From Pectobacterium zantedeschiae (GTDB taxonomy: Bacteria; Pseudomonadota; Gammaproteobacteria; Enterobacterales; Enterobacteriaceae), in NCBI RefSeq assembly GCF_004137795.1, contig NZ_NWTM01000001.1, positions 1,601,229-1,665,228 of the forward strand: a stretch of 64,000 nucleotides of DNA, given 5' to 3'. Made by a program: the position numbers and the translations under genes. Below are positions 1 to 10,675 of this stretch, piece after piece. The notes beneath the pieces were generated by a model. That model had not been told where the DNA came from. It ran no database searches and saw nothing but the letters and a program-made list of their open reading frames with translations. Every line of letters starts with the position of its first letter. Within the stretch, counting starts at the first letter, position 1.

Positions 1-180
1 AGCATTGCCCTGATGGTGATATTTTTTAAAAAGTTCACAGAAGACTCCTATAAATTATCTGGCGATTTTCCTCTGCGCTTTCTACAACATGGCTGCACAT
101 TTTTAATTGGAAATACGCCGGGTGTTACGTCATTTAATGAAGAGCTAAGGCTCTCATTAGTTAGAGTTATTTTCCTTTAA
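1..180 (+). CDS. Possible 3' end of an unidentified gene (partial)
   Basis: Frame 1 is open from the first base of the window to a TAA at 178-180, giving 59 residues that end in RLSLVRVIFL. I do not recognise the protein. The composition is AT-rich and hydrophobic, and the start lies outside the window, so this may be a real gene end or a chance open frame. Confidence 0.3.
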   Translation, partial: SIALMVIFFKKFTEDSYKLSGDFPLRFLQHGCTFLIGNTPGVTSFNEELRLSLVRVIFL

Positions 181-738
181 TGACAAAAAGATACACTTCC
201 TTACAATAACGATAAGGTATTTCTAATACACATTAACATTATCGGCACTTTAGCCGGGCACTTTACGCCCTTACATCAACAAATGCGATCAAAATGAAGA
301 AATGCGATAGTTTTTGGCTATTGCTTGGTTACAACTATTTACCTATACATTTAACTGTTTATTTTAATTATCTATTTATTTCCCCTCTTCTGCTATTGTG
401 TCAGGGAAGATACGAATTTATTTTTCTGTGATTATTCTTATTTTTTATCCCGTTCTCTTTTCTTAGAGAATATGTCCTATTTGCTGTAATAGGTAATTGC
501 GGTGCTATTAATTCAGAGCGCGATCATTTCATCGATTTCTTTCCTTTCTAAATCCAGATATTAATCCTGATGATAATTACGCCCGTAATTTTCATCACTC
601 ATGCATGTTTCATACCGCCAGATTTAGGTTGTGTTCACCATCAACGTGCTCTAAGCCAGTTGCGAAATGCACAGCTTGCCGCTACACTTCACAAAAAATG
701 AATAATCAAACGTTAGTTCATTACAAAAAGAGAAAGAT
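181..738. other. AT-rich intergenic region upstream of the LysR gene
   Basis: I see no gene or RNA here. The right end must carry the promoter of the LysR gene, with a purine-rich ribosome binding site (AGAGAAAG) just before the ATG at 739. No convincing inverted repeat stands out. Confidence 0.5.
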
Positions 739-1611
739 ATGGATTTGACCCAACTCCGCATGTTCTGCCTCGTCGCCGAAACGGGATCCGTCGCGCGCGC
801 CGCAGAGCAGCTTCATCGGGTGCCCTCAAATCTGACCACGCGGTTACGCCAGTTAGAGCAGGAATTGGGCACCGATCTGTTTATCCGTGAGAAACAGCGT
901 CTGCGTCTGTCGCCGATTGGTCACAATTTTTTATGCTACGCACAGCGCATTCTGGCGCTCAGCGAGGAAGCGATCAGCATGACACGTACGGGGGAGCCTG
1001 CGGGCAACTTCGCGTTAGGATCGATGGAAAGCACCGCAGCAACCCGCTTGCCCACGCTATTAGCGGCTTATCATCTGCGTTACCCGAATGTCTCGCTGTC
1101 CCTAAATACCGGCACGTCAGGAGAAATCATCGAGCGCGTGCGGGCAGGAACGCTGGCAGCGGCGTTAGTTGATGGCCCCGTCGTGTACGATGAACTGAAT
1201 GGTTGCTCGTGCTTTGCGGAGCGATTAGTGCTGATATCCGACCCTGCACACTCGCCGATTACACATGCTCGAGATGCCAGCCACGATACGCTGTTTGCCT
1301 TTCGCCCCAGCTGTTCCTACAGAAAGCGCCTGGAGAACTGGTTCCGTCAGGATGGTGTCGTCCCTGCTACCATCATGGAAATCCACTCATATCACGCCAT
1401 GCTTGCCTGTGTGGCCAGCGGCGCTGGGCTAGCCATGTTGCCGTATACCGTCCTCGAATCGTTACCTGCTGGGGCACGCGTTCAGGTACATGAATTACCC
1501 CCCGACATCGCAGCCGCCTCAACCTGGCTAGTCTGGCGGCGCGACGCTTTCGGCCCCAATGTCGAAGCACTTAAAAAACTCATTATCGAGCAGTCCACTC
1601 AGCCGGAATGA
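739..1611 (+). CDS. LysR-family transcriptional regulator
   Basis: This 290-aa protein has the usual LysR length and layout. An N-terminal winged helix-turn-helix (about residues 2-60, with SVARAAEQLHRVPSNLTTRL as the recognition region) is followed by a periplasmic-binding-protein-like effector domain. The N-terminus resembles the PtrR/YneJ branch, but I would not assign a symbol. It lies 111 bp upstream of frmA on the same strand, where many bacteria carry FrmR or a two-component regulator, so it may control the formaldehyde genes. That link is inferred only from position. It could instead regulate a gene to the left of the window. Confidence 0.85.
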   Translation: MDLTQLRMFCLVAETGSVARAAEQLHRVPSNLTTRLRQLEQELGTDLFIREKQRLRLSPIGHNFLCYAQRILALSEEAISMTRTGEPAGNFALGSMESTAATRLPTLLAAYHLRYPNVSLSLNTGTSGEIIERVRAGTLAAALVDGPVVYDELNGCSCFAERLVLISDPAHSPITHARDASHDTLFAFRPSCSYRKRLENWFRQDGVVPATIMEIHSYHAMLACVASGAGLAMLPYTVLESLPAGARVQVHELPPDIAAASTWLVWRRDAFGPNVEALKKLIIEQSTQPE

Positions 1612-1662
1612 GCATTTATTTTCAGTGAACGACCATTTTCAATAGAGGCGACCCAGTGATGA

Positions 1663-2844
<1,182 letters not shown>

Positions 2845-2883
2845 TTGCGCCACTGTCAGGAATAGAAAGGAGGCTTTACAGCG

Positions 2884-3729
2884 ATGAACTCATCACTGGA
2901 ACTGCTGGAAGAACACCGTATGTTTGGCGGTTGGCAACAGCGCTACCGCCATGTGTCAGAAACGCTGAACACCGCCATGACGTTCAGCATTTATCTGCCA
3001 CCGACACAGGATGACACCCCGCCGCCCGTGCTTTACTGGCTGTCTGGGTTAACCTGCAACGACGAAAACTTTACGACGAAAGCAGGCGCACAGCGCGTTG
3101 CCTCCGAGCTGGGTCTGGTGCTGGTAATGCCGGATACCAGCCCGCGCGGCGATGATGTTGCGGATGACGCAGGGTACGATCTGGGTCAGGGTGCGGGATT
3201 CTATGTGAATGCCACGCAGGCTCCCTGGGCAACACACTACCGGATGTATGACTACATCAGTACCGAATTACCGGCGCTGATTCAGCAGCATTTTAACGTG
3301 AATAGCCGCCAGTCTATCAGTGGACATTCGATGGGCGGCCACGGCGCGCTGATGCTGGCGCTACGCAACCCAGAGCAATTTCTGTCTGCATCAGCATTCG
3401 CGCCGATCGTTAACCCAAGCCAGGTTCCATGGGGGCGTAAGGCGCTTACCGCTTACCTCGGCGACGATGAAACGCAGTGGTTGCAGTATGACAGTTGCCA
3501 TTTGCTGGCAAACAGTCAGAAGAAGCTGCCAATATTGGTCGATCAGGGCGATTGCGATCAGTTCCTACCCGACCAGTTGCAACCAGCAAAGCTGGAAGAA
3601 TTGGCAAGCCTGTATGCGTGGCCGCTGACGCTGCGGACACAATCCGGCTATGATCACAGCTATTTCTTCATCGCCAGTTTCATCGAAGATCACCTGCGCT
3701 TTCACGCACAGTATCTGTTTGAAGAATAG
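2884..3729 (+). CDS. yeiG: S-formylglutathione hydrolase, YeiG type
   Basis: This serine hydrolase cleaves S-formylglutathione to formate and glutathione, the second step of formaldehyde detoxification. The nucleophile elbow GHSMGG and the esterase-D fold motifs ([29 protein letters not shown]) give the catalytic Ser, Asp and His. The sequence is clearly closer to E. coli YeiG (278 aa) than to FrmB, and in E. coli yeiG also neighbours cirA. An AGGAGG-like site precedes the ATG. It forms a short operon with frmA and is followed by a strong hairpin. Confidence 0.95.
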   Translation: MNSSLELLEEHRMFGGWQQRYRHVSETLNTAMTFSIYLPPTQDDTPPPVLYWLSGLTCNDENFTTKAGAQRVASELGLVLVMPDTSPRGDDVADDAGYDLGQGAGFYVNATQAPWATHYRMYDYISTELPALIQQHFNVNSRQSISGHSMGGHGALMLALRNPEQFLSASAFAPIVNPSQVPWGRKALTAYLGDDETQWLQYDSCHLLANSQKKLPILVDQGDCDQFLPDQLQPAKLEELASLYAWPLTLRTQSGYDHSYFFIASFIEDHLRFHAQYLFEE

Positions 3730-3783
3730 TTGTTCGCATGATAGTTGTTCAAATAATGGTGCTATGCTCATCTAGCTGATAAC

Positions 3784-3815
3784 AGCACTCGGGGACAATT
3801 CGCTTCCCGAGTGCT
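3784..3815 (+). terminator. Hairpin after frmA-yeiG
   Basis: A perfect 10-bp stem (AGCACTCGGG / CCCGAGTGCT) with a 12-base loop lies 54 bp after the yeiG stop. The following ATTTCCCTTCC is only moderately T-rich, so termination is likely but not textbook. Confidence 0.65.
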
Positions 3816-3906
3816 ATTTCCCTTCCCTGTTACAGCAAATCTCAGTAAAACAGTCACACACCTGCCCCGTGCTCAATGACGGAACCAAAACAAACAAAAA
3901 GGAAAC

Positions 3907-4554
3907 ATGATGATACACGTTCATCACCTCGAAAAATCCCGCTCAACTCGCGTGACCTGGCTGTTGGAAGAACTGGGCGTTGACTATGAAATTATTCGCT
4001 ACGCACGTGATCCAAAAACCTTTAGCGCACCAGCGTCGCTCAAGCAGATCCACCCGTTAGGCAAATCGCCGGTAATTACCGATGGTGAACTGACGATTGC
4101 CGAATCTGGGGCCATTGTGGAATACCTGATTGAGACTTACGGCCATGGCAGGCTTCGCCCACAGAGCGGACAAGCGTTGCTGGACTATCGCTTCTGGCTA
4201 CATTTTGCCGAAGGTTCGCTCATGCCGCTTATGGTGATGCGTCTGGTATTAGCGAAAACAGAGTCCGCACCGATGCCGTTTTTCATCCGCCCGATAGCAC
4301 GAAAAATTGTGCAAAGTATTGAGCAGGCCTTTATTGTGCCGCGATTGAGCACTCAGCTTCAGTTCATCGAACAATATTTGAGTAAACAAGACTGGTTTGC
4401 TGGAGAGTCGCTCAGCGGTGCCGATATACAAATGGCAGTACCGCTGTTTTTAGCGAAGAACCGACTGGACTTCAACCGCTACCCGCATATCCAGCAATAC
4501 ATTGAGCGGATAGAAAGCCAACCGGCTTTTCAACGGGCTCTTGCTCAGGATTAA
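3907..4554 (+). CDS. Glutathione S-transferase family protein
   Basis: The 215-aa protein has the two-domain cytosolic GST layout. The N-terminal thioredoxin-like domain includes the glutathione-binding segment (KSPVITDGELTIAESGAIVEYL, residues about 57-78), and the C-terminal domain is all-helical. The early HLEKSRSTRVTWLLEEL region carries a Ser/Arg catalytic area rather than a clear Tyr. AGGAA precedes the ATG at 3907; a second ATG follows at once and could also be used. It stands alone behind the formaldehyde operon. The substrate is unknown. Confidence 0.9.
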   Translation: MMIHVHHLEKSRSTRVTWLLEELGVDYEIIRYARDPKTFSAPASLKQIHPLGKSPVITDGELTIAESGAIVEYLIETYGHGRLRPQSGQALLDYRFWLHFAEGSLMPLMVMRLVLAKTESAPMPFFIRPIARKIVQSIEQAFIVPRLSTQLQFIEQYLSKQDWFAGESLSGADIQMAVPLFLAKNRLDFNRYPHIQQYIERIESQPAFQRALAQD

Positions 4555-4772
4555 CAATACGATCGAGAATCATCTCATCGATGAGGAATAACAAACTGGT
4601 TGATAGGCGACAGAGCAGGAATTCTGTGAGCGTTTACTGATTATTCATGAGCTAATGAAGATATGCTGCGGTTTACCCCGATATATTTCGAGCTATAACA
4701 CGATATGGCTAGAGCGCTCGAAAGGTGGTATACCGTCAGGATGCGGCATTGATACGTTTGGAGTGATTAATT
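4555..4772. other. Short intergenic region
   Basis: Apart from the ribosome binding site of the KTSC gene at its end I see no gene or strong structure here. Small open frames in this stretch lack a convincing start. Confidence 0.5.
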
Positions 4773-4985
4773 TTGCAGAGAAAACGAGTTTCATCAACAG
4801 AGTTGTTTTCGGTCGGGTACGATGCAGAAAAAAGTCAGTTAGAAGTCGAATTACTGAATGGAAGCATCTATCTGTATAGCGGCGTAGCACGCATGATTTA
4901 TGAAGAGCTGATGGCAAGCAAAACAAAGTACCGTTACTACGCCAGCTATATCAAAAATTCATTCCCCTACGAGAAAACACAGTAG
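4773..4985 (+). CDS. KTSC-domain small protein
   Basis: The 70-aa protein matches the KTSC domain pattern: a beta-rich module with VGYDAEKSQLEVELLNG, then IYLYSGVARMIYEEL, ending in an ASYIKN motif. The family is found alone or fused to lysyl-tRNA synthetase-like and other proteins, and its function is unknown. The start is a TTG at 4773, supported by GGAG at 4760-4763 nine bases upstream; no ATG in frame would preserve the domain. It is convergent with hcxA. Confidence 0.8.
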   Translation: MQRKRVSSTELFSVGYDAEKSQLEVELLNGSIYLYSGVARMIYEELMASKTKYRYYASYIKNSFPYEKTQ

Positions 4986-4994
4986 TTGTTTAAG

Positions 4995-5013
4995 GGCGGA
5001 GATATTCTCCGCC
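4995..5013. terminator. Hairpin between convergent KTSC gene and hcxA
   Basis: GGCGGAGA and TCTCCGCC form a perfect 8-bp stem with a 3-base loop in the 41-bp gap between two converging genes. It can serve both strands, although neither side has a long T run. Confidence 0.65.
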
Positions 5014-5026
5014 GCTTCCCAGTGAT

Positions 5027-6115
5027 TTACTCCCCGCTCACCTCAACGGCGTTAAATGCTGCCAGCAAGACCTCTTCATTTAGCGCCAACGGCAGATAAT
5101 GAATAGATTCCCCCGCTTGCAAAGTGCGTGCAATCACGGCCTGAAGCGCCGTGCAATCGCGAATATCCACATCCAACTCAGCCAACGATGTGGGTAAACC
5201 AAACACGTTGAACGCCGCTTTCAACTGGTGCAATGTTGCGTTGTCGCCCAATAAGGCACTTTGTACCAGAATGCCATAAGCCACTTTAGTACCGTGCAGG
5301 AAGCGTTCGGTTTGCGGCAACACCGTCAAGCCGTTATGAACCGCATGCGCAGCCGCTACGCGAGTGTATCGTTCTCCCAGACCGCCAACCATGCCGCCCC
5401 CGGCAATGATCGCATCCACTACGTCCAGAAAATCCTGCGTCAACTCACCACGTTTGACGGCCTCTAACGCAGCCGCACTTTGTTGCAACAATACATTGCG
5501 GATATCCAGTGCAGTCTGTAAGCCCAGACGAACGGAAAGCGGTAGCGTTTCAGGTTGGGGGCTGAGAACGACGGCTTCATACCACTTTGCCAGCGTATCA
5601 CCGACCCCTGCCAGCAGGTATTCCACCGGCGCTGCGAGCATAATACGCGGCTCCACCAGCACCAGATGGTTGGCATCGGTAAAAATTTCAAAGCGCAGGG
5701 CCTGGCCGGCATCATTATACCAGACGGACAGCGGCGTCCAGGCCGCACAGGTTGCCGCAATAGTCGGAATGGCCACCAGCGGTACGCCGATATGACGTGA
5801 AGCGACCTTCGCGGTATCCAGTACCGCCCCGCCGCCGACACCAATGACTACCTGACATTCCTCGCCCGCATGAGCCACCAATTTTGCGACTTCCCCCTCG
5901 CTACAATGCGCACCAAATTGAACGCGTCGAGCTGAAGGTGCCTCGAATTCGGCCGGAAGATAGGAGCGAGCCGCAGCGATAGCACGCTCACCGTAGATCC
6001 ACAGCGCGTTTTTCAGCACCTCTGGCGGGTAAAACTCTAGTAACTTATCGATAGCACCGGGAAAAGAGAAATAGTTGGCAGGGCCAACCTGTACGCGAAC
6101 GGTCGTGGTGTGCAT
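5027..6115 (-). CDS. hcxA: Hydroxycarboxylate dehydrogenase A (iron/zinc alcohol dehydrogenase family)
   Basis: The 362-aa protein has the same length as E. coli HcxA/YbdH and aligns with it throughout. It carries the dinucleotide motif GVGGGAVLDTAK, the conserved PTIAATCAAWTPLSVWYNDAG block and the metal-site residues (the D of GVGDTLAKW, H of AAHAVHNGL, H of RFLHGTKVAYG). HcxA reduces 2-oxo acids such as 2-oxobutyrate with NADPH. Older annotation calls it glycerol dehydrogenase-like. In E. coli the gene lies elsewhere (ybd region), so its position here is a local rearrangement. It is divergent from the ABC transporter. Confidence 0.9.
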   Translation of the reverse strand: MHTTTVRVQVGPANYFSFPGAIDKLLEFYPPEVLKNALWIYGERAIAAARSYLPAEFEAPSARRVQFGAHCSEGEVAKLVAHAGEECQVVIGVGGGAVLDTAKVASRHIGVPLVAIPTIAATCAAWTPLSVWYNDAGQALRFEIFTDANHLVLVEPRIMLAAPVEYLLAGVGDTLAKWYEAVVLSPQPETLPLSVRLGLQTALDIRNVLLQQSAAALEAVKRGELTQDFLDVVDAIIAGGGMVGGLGERYTRVAAAHAVHNGLTVLPQTERFLHGTKVAYGILVQSALLGDNATLHQLKAAFNVFGLPTSLAELDVDIRDCTALQAVIARTLQAGESIHYLPLALNEEVLLAAFNAVEVSGE

Positions 6116-6375
6116 GTTTGAACATTCCTCACCGCCCCTTATCTTGAGCGCGGCTATTATCTTATGTTTGTCTGGTAGATGAGTCTCTACCTTGTTGATA
6201 ATTGCATCTTATTCACTTGCCTTCGGCAGATTAAGAACTTTTTTATTTAATTTATGCTTTTTCGTTCATAGCCCACGGCGCTCAAACTCGTGAAGCTGTA
6301 TTAAATTTTCTGGGATATATGCTACCTTTCTTTTCCGTTATTTCATGACCCTGACCGCCAAGAGCGTTACCGACC

Positions 6376-7887
6376 ATGACCTCACCCCCTCAAAGCCGAC
6401 TGGAAATGCACAACATTTCCATCTCCTTTTCTGGTTTCCACGCCCTCAAGCAGGTGAATTTCACACTGGAAGGTGGTTCGATTCATGCCCTGACTGGCGC
6501 AAACGGTGCAGGTAAATCCACGCTGATGACGATCCTGTCAGGCGCTTACGATCACTATCAGGGCGACATTCTGATTAATGGCAAACAGGTCGATGTTCAT
6601 TCACCGCGTGACGCCAAGCGGTACGGCATTCATCTGGTACAGCAGGAAGTCGACGTCGCGCTGGTTCCCACACTGTCCGTGGCAGAAAACATTATGCTGG
6701 ATACGCTAGCGCAGGACGGGCATCTGCTGAGTTGGTCGCAGATATATCGTCAGGCACAGGCGCTGCTCGATCAACTTGGCGTCCACCTTAATGTCCGTCA
6801 ACGGCTTGATACCTGTTCGCTGGCGGAGAAACAGCAAATTTTGCTCGCCCGCGCATTATCCCACGAGTGCCGCTTCCTGATTTTAGACGAACCCACCGCT
6901 CCGCTGGATCAAGCTGAAAGCGCGCGCCTCTTTCAGGTCGTGCGTCGCTTACAGGCCGATGGCATCGGTATCGTGTTTATTTCCCACCGTATTCATGAAC
7001 TGAGCGAAATCTGCGATACGTTGACCGTCCTGCGTGACGGTGAGTTTGTCAGCAGCGGCGCAATGCAAGGGCTGAGTGGAGAAGAGATTGTAGAGAGAAT
7101 GCTGGGGCACCGGCTTGATGATATCTTTCCACCACGCCGTACCGAACCTTCCGAAGAGACGCTGCTTCAGGTCACGGGTTTGCACGACGAGACATTGCTC
7201 CACAATATTTCGCTTACGCTGCACAAAGGGGAAATTTTGGGCATTGCCGGGCTGGCGGGTGCGGGTAAAACCGAGTTGTGCAAAGCGCTATTCGGCGCGG
7301 AGCCCTGCCAGATCGCACAGGGAGAATATCGTGGCAAACCCTGGCGACCTCATTCGCCTCACCACTCCGTCGAGCAAGGTCTGGCGCTGGTTCCTGAAGA
7401 GCGACGCAAGGAAGGCATTTTTATTGATGAATCCGTCACCATGAATCTCAGTATCACCGCAACCGATAGCTTTTCCCGCTGGGGGATATTCAGCCGTGGC
7501 AAGGCATTGCGCTGGGCAAAACAGATTGTTGAGCGGCTTGCGGTTCGCACCACCGGCCCGGTGCAAAAGCTAGCGCGCCTGTCGGGTGGGAATCAACAAA
7601 AAGTCGCCATCGGCAAGTGGCTACGCAGTGAAGCACACGTGCTGATTTTTGATGAACCCACCAAAGGCGTCGATATCAAGGCCAAACAGGACCTGTTCAC
7701 ACTGATTGACGGCCTAGCCCGACAGGGCAAAGGCATTATTTATGCATCGGGCGAGTTTTCCGAACTTGTCGGACTCTGCGATCGCATCTGCGTGCTGTGG
7801 GATGGCCGCATTGTCGCAGAGCTGAATGCCGCTGAGATTGACGAAGAAACCCTACTTTTATATTCAACCGGAGGAACTCCCGCGTGA
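6376..7887 (+). CDS. Sugar-type ABC transporter, tandem ATP-binding protein (RbsA/XylG family)
   Basis: This 503-aa protein has two fused ABC domains, as in the CUT2 family. The first carries Walker A GANGAGKST, a LARALSHE signature region and Walker B FLILDEPTAPLD. The second has the degenerate P-loop GLAGAGKTEL typical of the family, LSGGNQQKV and LIFDEPTKGVD. It would energise import of a monosaccharide or related solute together with the overlapping permease gene. No periplasmic binding protein is encoded next to it, so the substrate cannot be read from context. Confidence 0.9.
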   Translation: MTSPPQSRLEMHNISISFSGFHALKQVNFTLEGGSIHALTGANGAGKSTLMTILSGAYDHYQGDILINGKQVDVHSPRDAKRYGIHLVQQEVDVALVPTLSVAENIMLDTLAQDGHLLSWSQIYRQAQALLDQLGVHLNVRQRLDTCSLAEKQQILLARALSHECRFLILDEPTAPLDQAESARLFQVVRRLQADGIGIVFISHRIHELSEICDTLTVLRDGEFVSSGAMQGLSGEEIVERMLGHRLDDIFPPRRTEPSEETLLQVTGLHDETLLHNISLTLHKGEILGIAGLAGAGKTELCKALFGAEPCQIAQGEYRGKPWRPHSPHHSVEQGLALVPEERRKEGIFIDESVTMNLSITATDSFSRWGIFSRGKALRWAKQIVERLAVRTTGPVQKLARLSGGNQQKVAIGKWLRSEAHVLIFDEPTKGVDIKAKQDLFTLIDGLARQGKGIIYASGEFSELVGLCDRICVLWDGRIVAELNAAEIDEETLLLYSTGGTPA

Positions 7888-8879
7888 GTCACCCACTTTC
7901 ATCTAACGGGGCGCTCCCCTTCCGTCACCACGTTTTCGAGTTTCTCTATAAGTGGGGCATGCTAATTACCGTTGTCGCGTTGATTACCCTCTTCGGGCTG
8001 GCGTCGGATAACTTTCTTGATCCGTATAACATCATCAATATTTTGCGCTCTATCGCCATTGTCACGGTGATTGCGATTGGTGTCTCTATTTCACTGTCGG
8101 TAGGCGGATTTGACCTTTCCGTAGGATCAACCGCGTCGCTGGCCAATGCACTGGTTATCTCCCTTTTTGTCTGGCACGGATTCGGTACCACTGGCGCGAT
8201 TGTCCTGACACTCCTGCTGTGTACGCTGGTCGGGCTATTCAACGCTTTTCTCATCGTCGTGCTGAAGATTCCCGATATGCTGGCAACGCTTGCCAGCCTG
8301 TTTGTTATTCAGGGTGTCGCGATGACCTACAGCTATGGCGGTTCTATCACGCAGAATATGGTGTTGCCCAGCGGTGAAATGGCGGAAGGCGTCATTCCTG
8401 AGTTCTTTGCCACGCTGGGTCAGGTGCCCGTCATTGTTGTTATCATGCTGGCGGTGACGGTATTGGTGCAGTTGTATCTGTCCCTTACCAAGCACGGTCG
8501 CCGGATGTATGCCATTGGCGGCAACCCGGAAGCCGCTCGTCTGGCTGGCATTCGCACAGCGCGTTATCGGGTACAGGCATATGTGTTCTCTTCATTACTC
8601 GCCGCGCTAGGCGGGATCTTACTCGCATCACGCATCGGTTCTTCACAGGTCAATGCTGGCGGCGGCTACCTTATGGATGCCGTTGCCGCAGCCTACATCG
8701 GTTTCTCTCTGGCGGGATCCGGCAAGCCGAATGCGTTGGGTACATTGCTCGGTGCGGTTATTCTGGGCGTCTTGCAAAATGGCCTGGTTATGCTTTCAGT
8801 GCCTTATTACGCCATGGATATCATCAAAGGTCTGGTTCTGGCGCTCGCACTGGCGATGACGTATATCCAGAAACGCTAA
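7884..8879 (+). CDS. Sugar-type ABC transporter permease (RbsC/XylH family)
   Basis: The 331-aa inner-membrane protein has about eight to ten hydrophobic segments and family blocks such as GGFDLSVGSTASLAN, GRRMYAIGGNPEAARLAGI and LGGILLASRIGS. It starts with a GTG at 7884 that overlaps the stop of the ATPase gene (GTGA), with GGAGG at 7870-7874. The overlap implies translational coupling. It is the last gene of a two-gene operon with no binding-protein gene. A GC-rich hairpin follows. Confidence 0.9.
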   Translation: MSHPLSSNGALPFRHHVFEFLYKWGMLITVVALITLFGLASDNFLDPYNIINILRSIAIVTVIAIGVSISLSVGGFDLSVGSTASLANALVISLFVWHGFGTTGAIVLTLLLCTLVGLFNAFLIVVLKIPDMLATLASLFVIQGVAMTYSYGGSITQNMVLPSGEMAEGVIPEFFATLGQVPVIVVIMLAVTVLVQLYLSLTKHGRRMYAIGGNPEAARLAGIRTARYRVQAYVFSSLLAALGGILLASRIGSSQVNAGGGYLMDAVAAAYIGFSLAGSGKPNALGTLLGAVILGVLQNGLVMLSVPYYAMDIIKGLVLALALAMTYIQKR

Positions 8880-8892
8880 TACCTCTTCGCTT

Positions 8893-8918
8893 CCGCCCCA
8901 GTCAGATGAATGGGGCGG
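8893..8918 (+). terminator. Hairpin after ABC permease gene
   Basis: CCGCCCCA and TGGGGCGG form a perfect 8-bp stem with a 10-base loop 14 bp after the stop. No T run follows, so this may be a processing or Rho-linked end rather than an intrinsic terminator. The 300 bp beyond it (8919-9220) is AT-rich with no gene that I can see. Confidence 0.5.
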
Positions 8919-9220
8919 ATTCTCAACGCCCCATCAATCCTTTCTCCCATTACGCTTTAAATAGGCTTTAATCGCAGACGAAATTAACCACCACGCGATA
9001 CTATTTACATTTGTTATTATTTACAGGTAAATATTTCCAATAAAAAACAAATGTAGGAATAATCACAAAGAATACATGACTGCTTTAATACTGAGGTATC
9101 ACTCTGTTCATCTTCACTGGATATAAAAAGTTAAGCAGACAATAGATTACGAAAGATTCAATCTAGTCAAACGTTCAATTTTGATAATGAATTAAAATTG
9201 ATGAATATCATATTTTCGTT

Positions 9221-9247
9221 GCCGGGTAATATTCCCTCATACCCGGC
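9221..9247 (-). terminator. Hairpin after hydroxyacid dehydrogenase gene
   Basis: GCCGGGT and ACCCGGC form a 7-bp stem with a 13-base loop 17 bp beyond the end of the minus-strand dehydrogenase gene. There is no clear T run. Confidence 0.45.
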
Positions 9248-9263
9248 GAAATCAAATTACACC

Positions 9264-10232
9264 TTATTTGTGTCCATTCTGCTGGGCATACTCATCAATA
9301 TTCTCAATCGTCTTTTCCATCAACAATTGCAGCGATGAGGCGGATGTCCAGGAGATATGCGGAGTAATCAGAAGATTAGGCAGGGTTTTCGCCGCGATCA
9401 TTAATGGATTATCTTTTTCCGGTGGCTCCTGCGTCAGGCAGTCTAGCGCTGCACCAGCAATTCCACGCAGGTGCAATGCCGATGCCAGCGCGTTCTCATC
9501 AATCAGCCCGCCTCTGGCGGTGTTAATAATAAACGCGGTTGGCTTACACAATGCGAGCGTCTCCGAATTAATCAGATGCCGCGTATTCGTATTTAGTGGG
9601 CAGTTGAGTGAAATGACATCCGCCAGTCGCAGAACTTCCTCAAACGGCAGGTACCCGGTACGACACTGTGATACTCCTCGGTGTTCGGCAAAAATCACCT
9701 TCATTCCCAGCGCCTGGGCCAAACGCGCAACTTCCCGCCCAATCGTCCCTGCGCCGATGATACCCAGCGTAGACCCCGCAATGTCCTTGACCGGGTGATC
9801 GAAGTAAGAAAATTGTGACTGACTGACCCAGCGATCGCCCAGCTGATCGCGATACCATGCCATAAGGCTGTGCTTCAACGCGAACATCATGGCAATAACG
9901 TGCTCGGATACAGCTTGTGTCGAGTATCCCGGTACATTTTTGACCGTGATCCCCAGTTCTTTTGCTGCGGTAAGATCGATATTGTCAGTCCCTGTTGCCG
10001 TTACGGCAATCAGCTTCAGCGTAGGCAACGCGGCCAAAGTATCTCGTGTTAATAGGGTTTTATTTGTGATGATAACGTGGGTGTCTTTGGCTCGGGCGAT
10101 AACTTGATCGGGTGAGGTATGGTTATATTCAATCCATTCATGGCGGCATTGTGGACGCCTAAAACTCGTCTTTTTCAGGAAAATGGTTTCAGGCAGTGAG
10201 CCTTTATCCAAAAAGGTAATTTTTAACATCAT
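9264..10232 (-). CDS. D-2-hydroxyacid dehydrogenase (NAD-dependent)
   Basis: The protein (322 aa from this start) has the D-isomer-specific hydroxyacid dehydrogenase fold: the GAGTIGREVARLAQALG nucleotide loop, the substrate Arg in NTARGGLIDENAL, the Glu in CLTQEPPEKDNP and the catalytic His in TPHISW. It interconverts a 2-oxo acid and a D-2-hydroxy acid, perhaps glyoxylate or hydroxypyruvate. The frame opens further upstream at a TTG (10298), but the homologous core begins at MLKITFLDKGS and AGGGCG precedes the double ATG at 10232. An ATG at 10253 is another possibility. The gene stands alone. Confidence 0.88.
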   Translation of the reverse strand: MMLKITFLDKGSLPETIFLKKTSFRRPQCRHEWIEYNHTSPDQVIARAKDTHVIITNKTLLTRDTLAALPTLKLIAVTATGTDNIDLTAAKELGITVKNVPGYSTQAVSEHVIAMMFALKHSLMAWYRDQLGDRWVSQSQFSYFDHPVKDIAGSTLGIIGAGTIGREVARLAQALGMKVIFAEHRGVSQCRTGYLPFEEVLRLADVISLNCPLNTNTRHLINSETLALCKPTAFIINTARGGLIDENALASALHLRGIAGAALDCLTQEPPEKDNPLMIAAKTLPNLLITPHISWTSASSLQLLMEKTIENIDEYAQQNGHK

Positions 10233-10298
10233 CGCGCCCTGGTTGCTATTCATACACTGATGTCCGATTGCAGATATCAAGAGTTCCGCAGTCGACAA

Positions 10299-10634
10299 TC
10301 ACGACAGGTATGCTCATAAAAAATAATGAATCGAATTCTCTGTATGACACAAGACAACGAACGTATTAATAACGCTGCACTTCCTGCCTCATTGAAAATC
10401 CATCACTCCGTAACGTGAAGCGTAGTCAGCATTAAAGCAATTAACAATACCTAATATAATGAATTTCATTCATCGACATTCTTATCGTCGATATTCAGAA
10501 ATATCACAAAAATAGGGCAACAAAGCATGATGAAAATAGAAAAGATCAATGTGTGGTGAAGAAAAAGGCGGAATTAGCAAAGCGGAGTGAAGCAGAAATA
10601 TGGATGAAAGAGTCTGTAGAGCAACATGTTAACA
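10299..10634. other. Intergenic region between hydroxyacid dehydrogenase start and cirA end
   Basis: I find no gene. The left part must hold the promoter of the minus-strand dehydrogenase. A small palindromic patch (CGACATTCTTATCGTCG) occurs near 10477, of unknown meaning. Confidence 0.4.
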
Positions 10635-10664
10635 CCCCGAAACGGATGAACATCCGCTTCGGGG
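10635..10664 (-). terminator. Terminator hairpin of cirA
   Basis: CCCCGAA-CGGAT and ATCCG-TTCGGGG form a long, nearly perfect stem 12 bp past the cirA stop on the minus strand. Confidence 0.65.
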
Positions 10665-10675
10665 AAAGACGACAA

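Noticed and set aside
5364..5795. 143-codon plus-strand open frame
   Set aside because: It is antisense to hcxA and has no start signal or recognisable protein pattern.
10233..10298. Upstream extension of the hydroxyacid dehydrogenase from a TTG
   Set aside because: The added residues do not belong to the family fold and the double ATG at 10232 has a better ribosome binding site.
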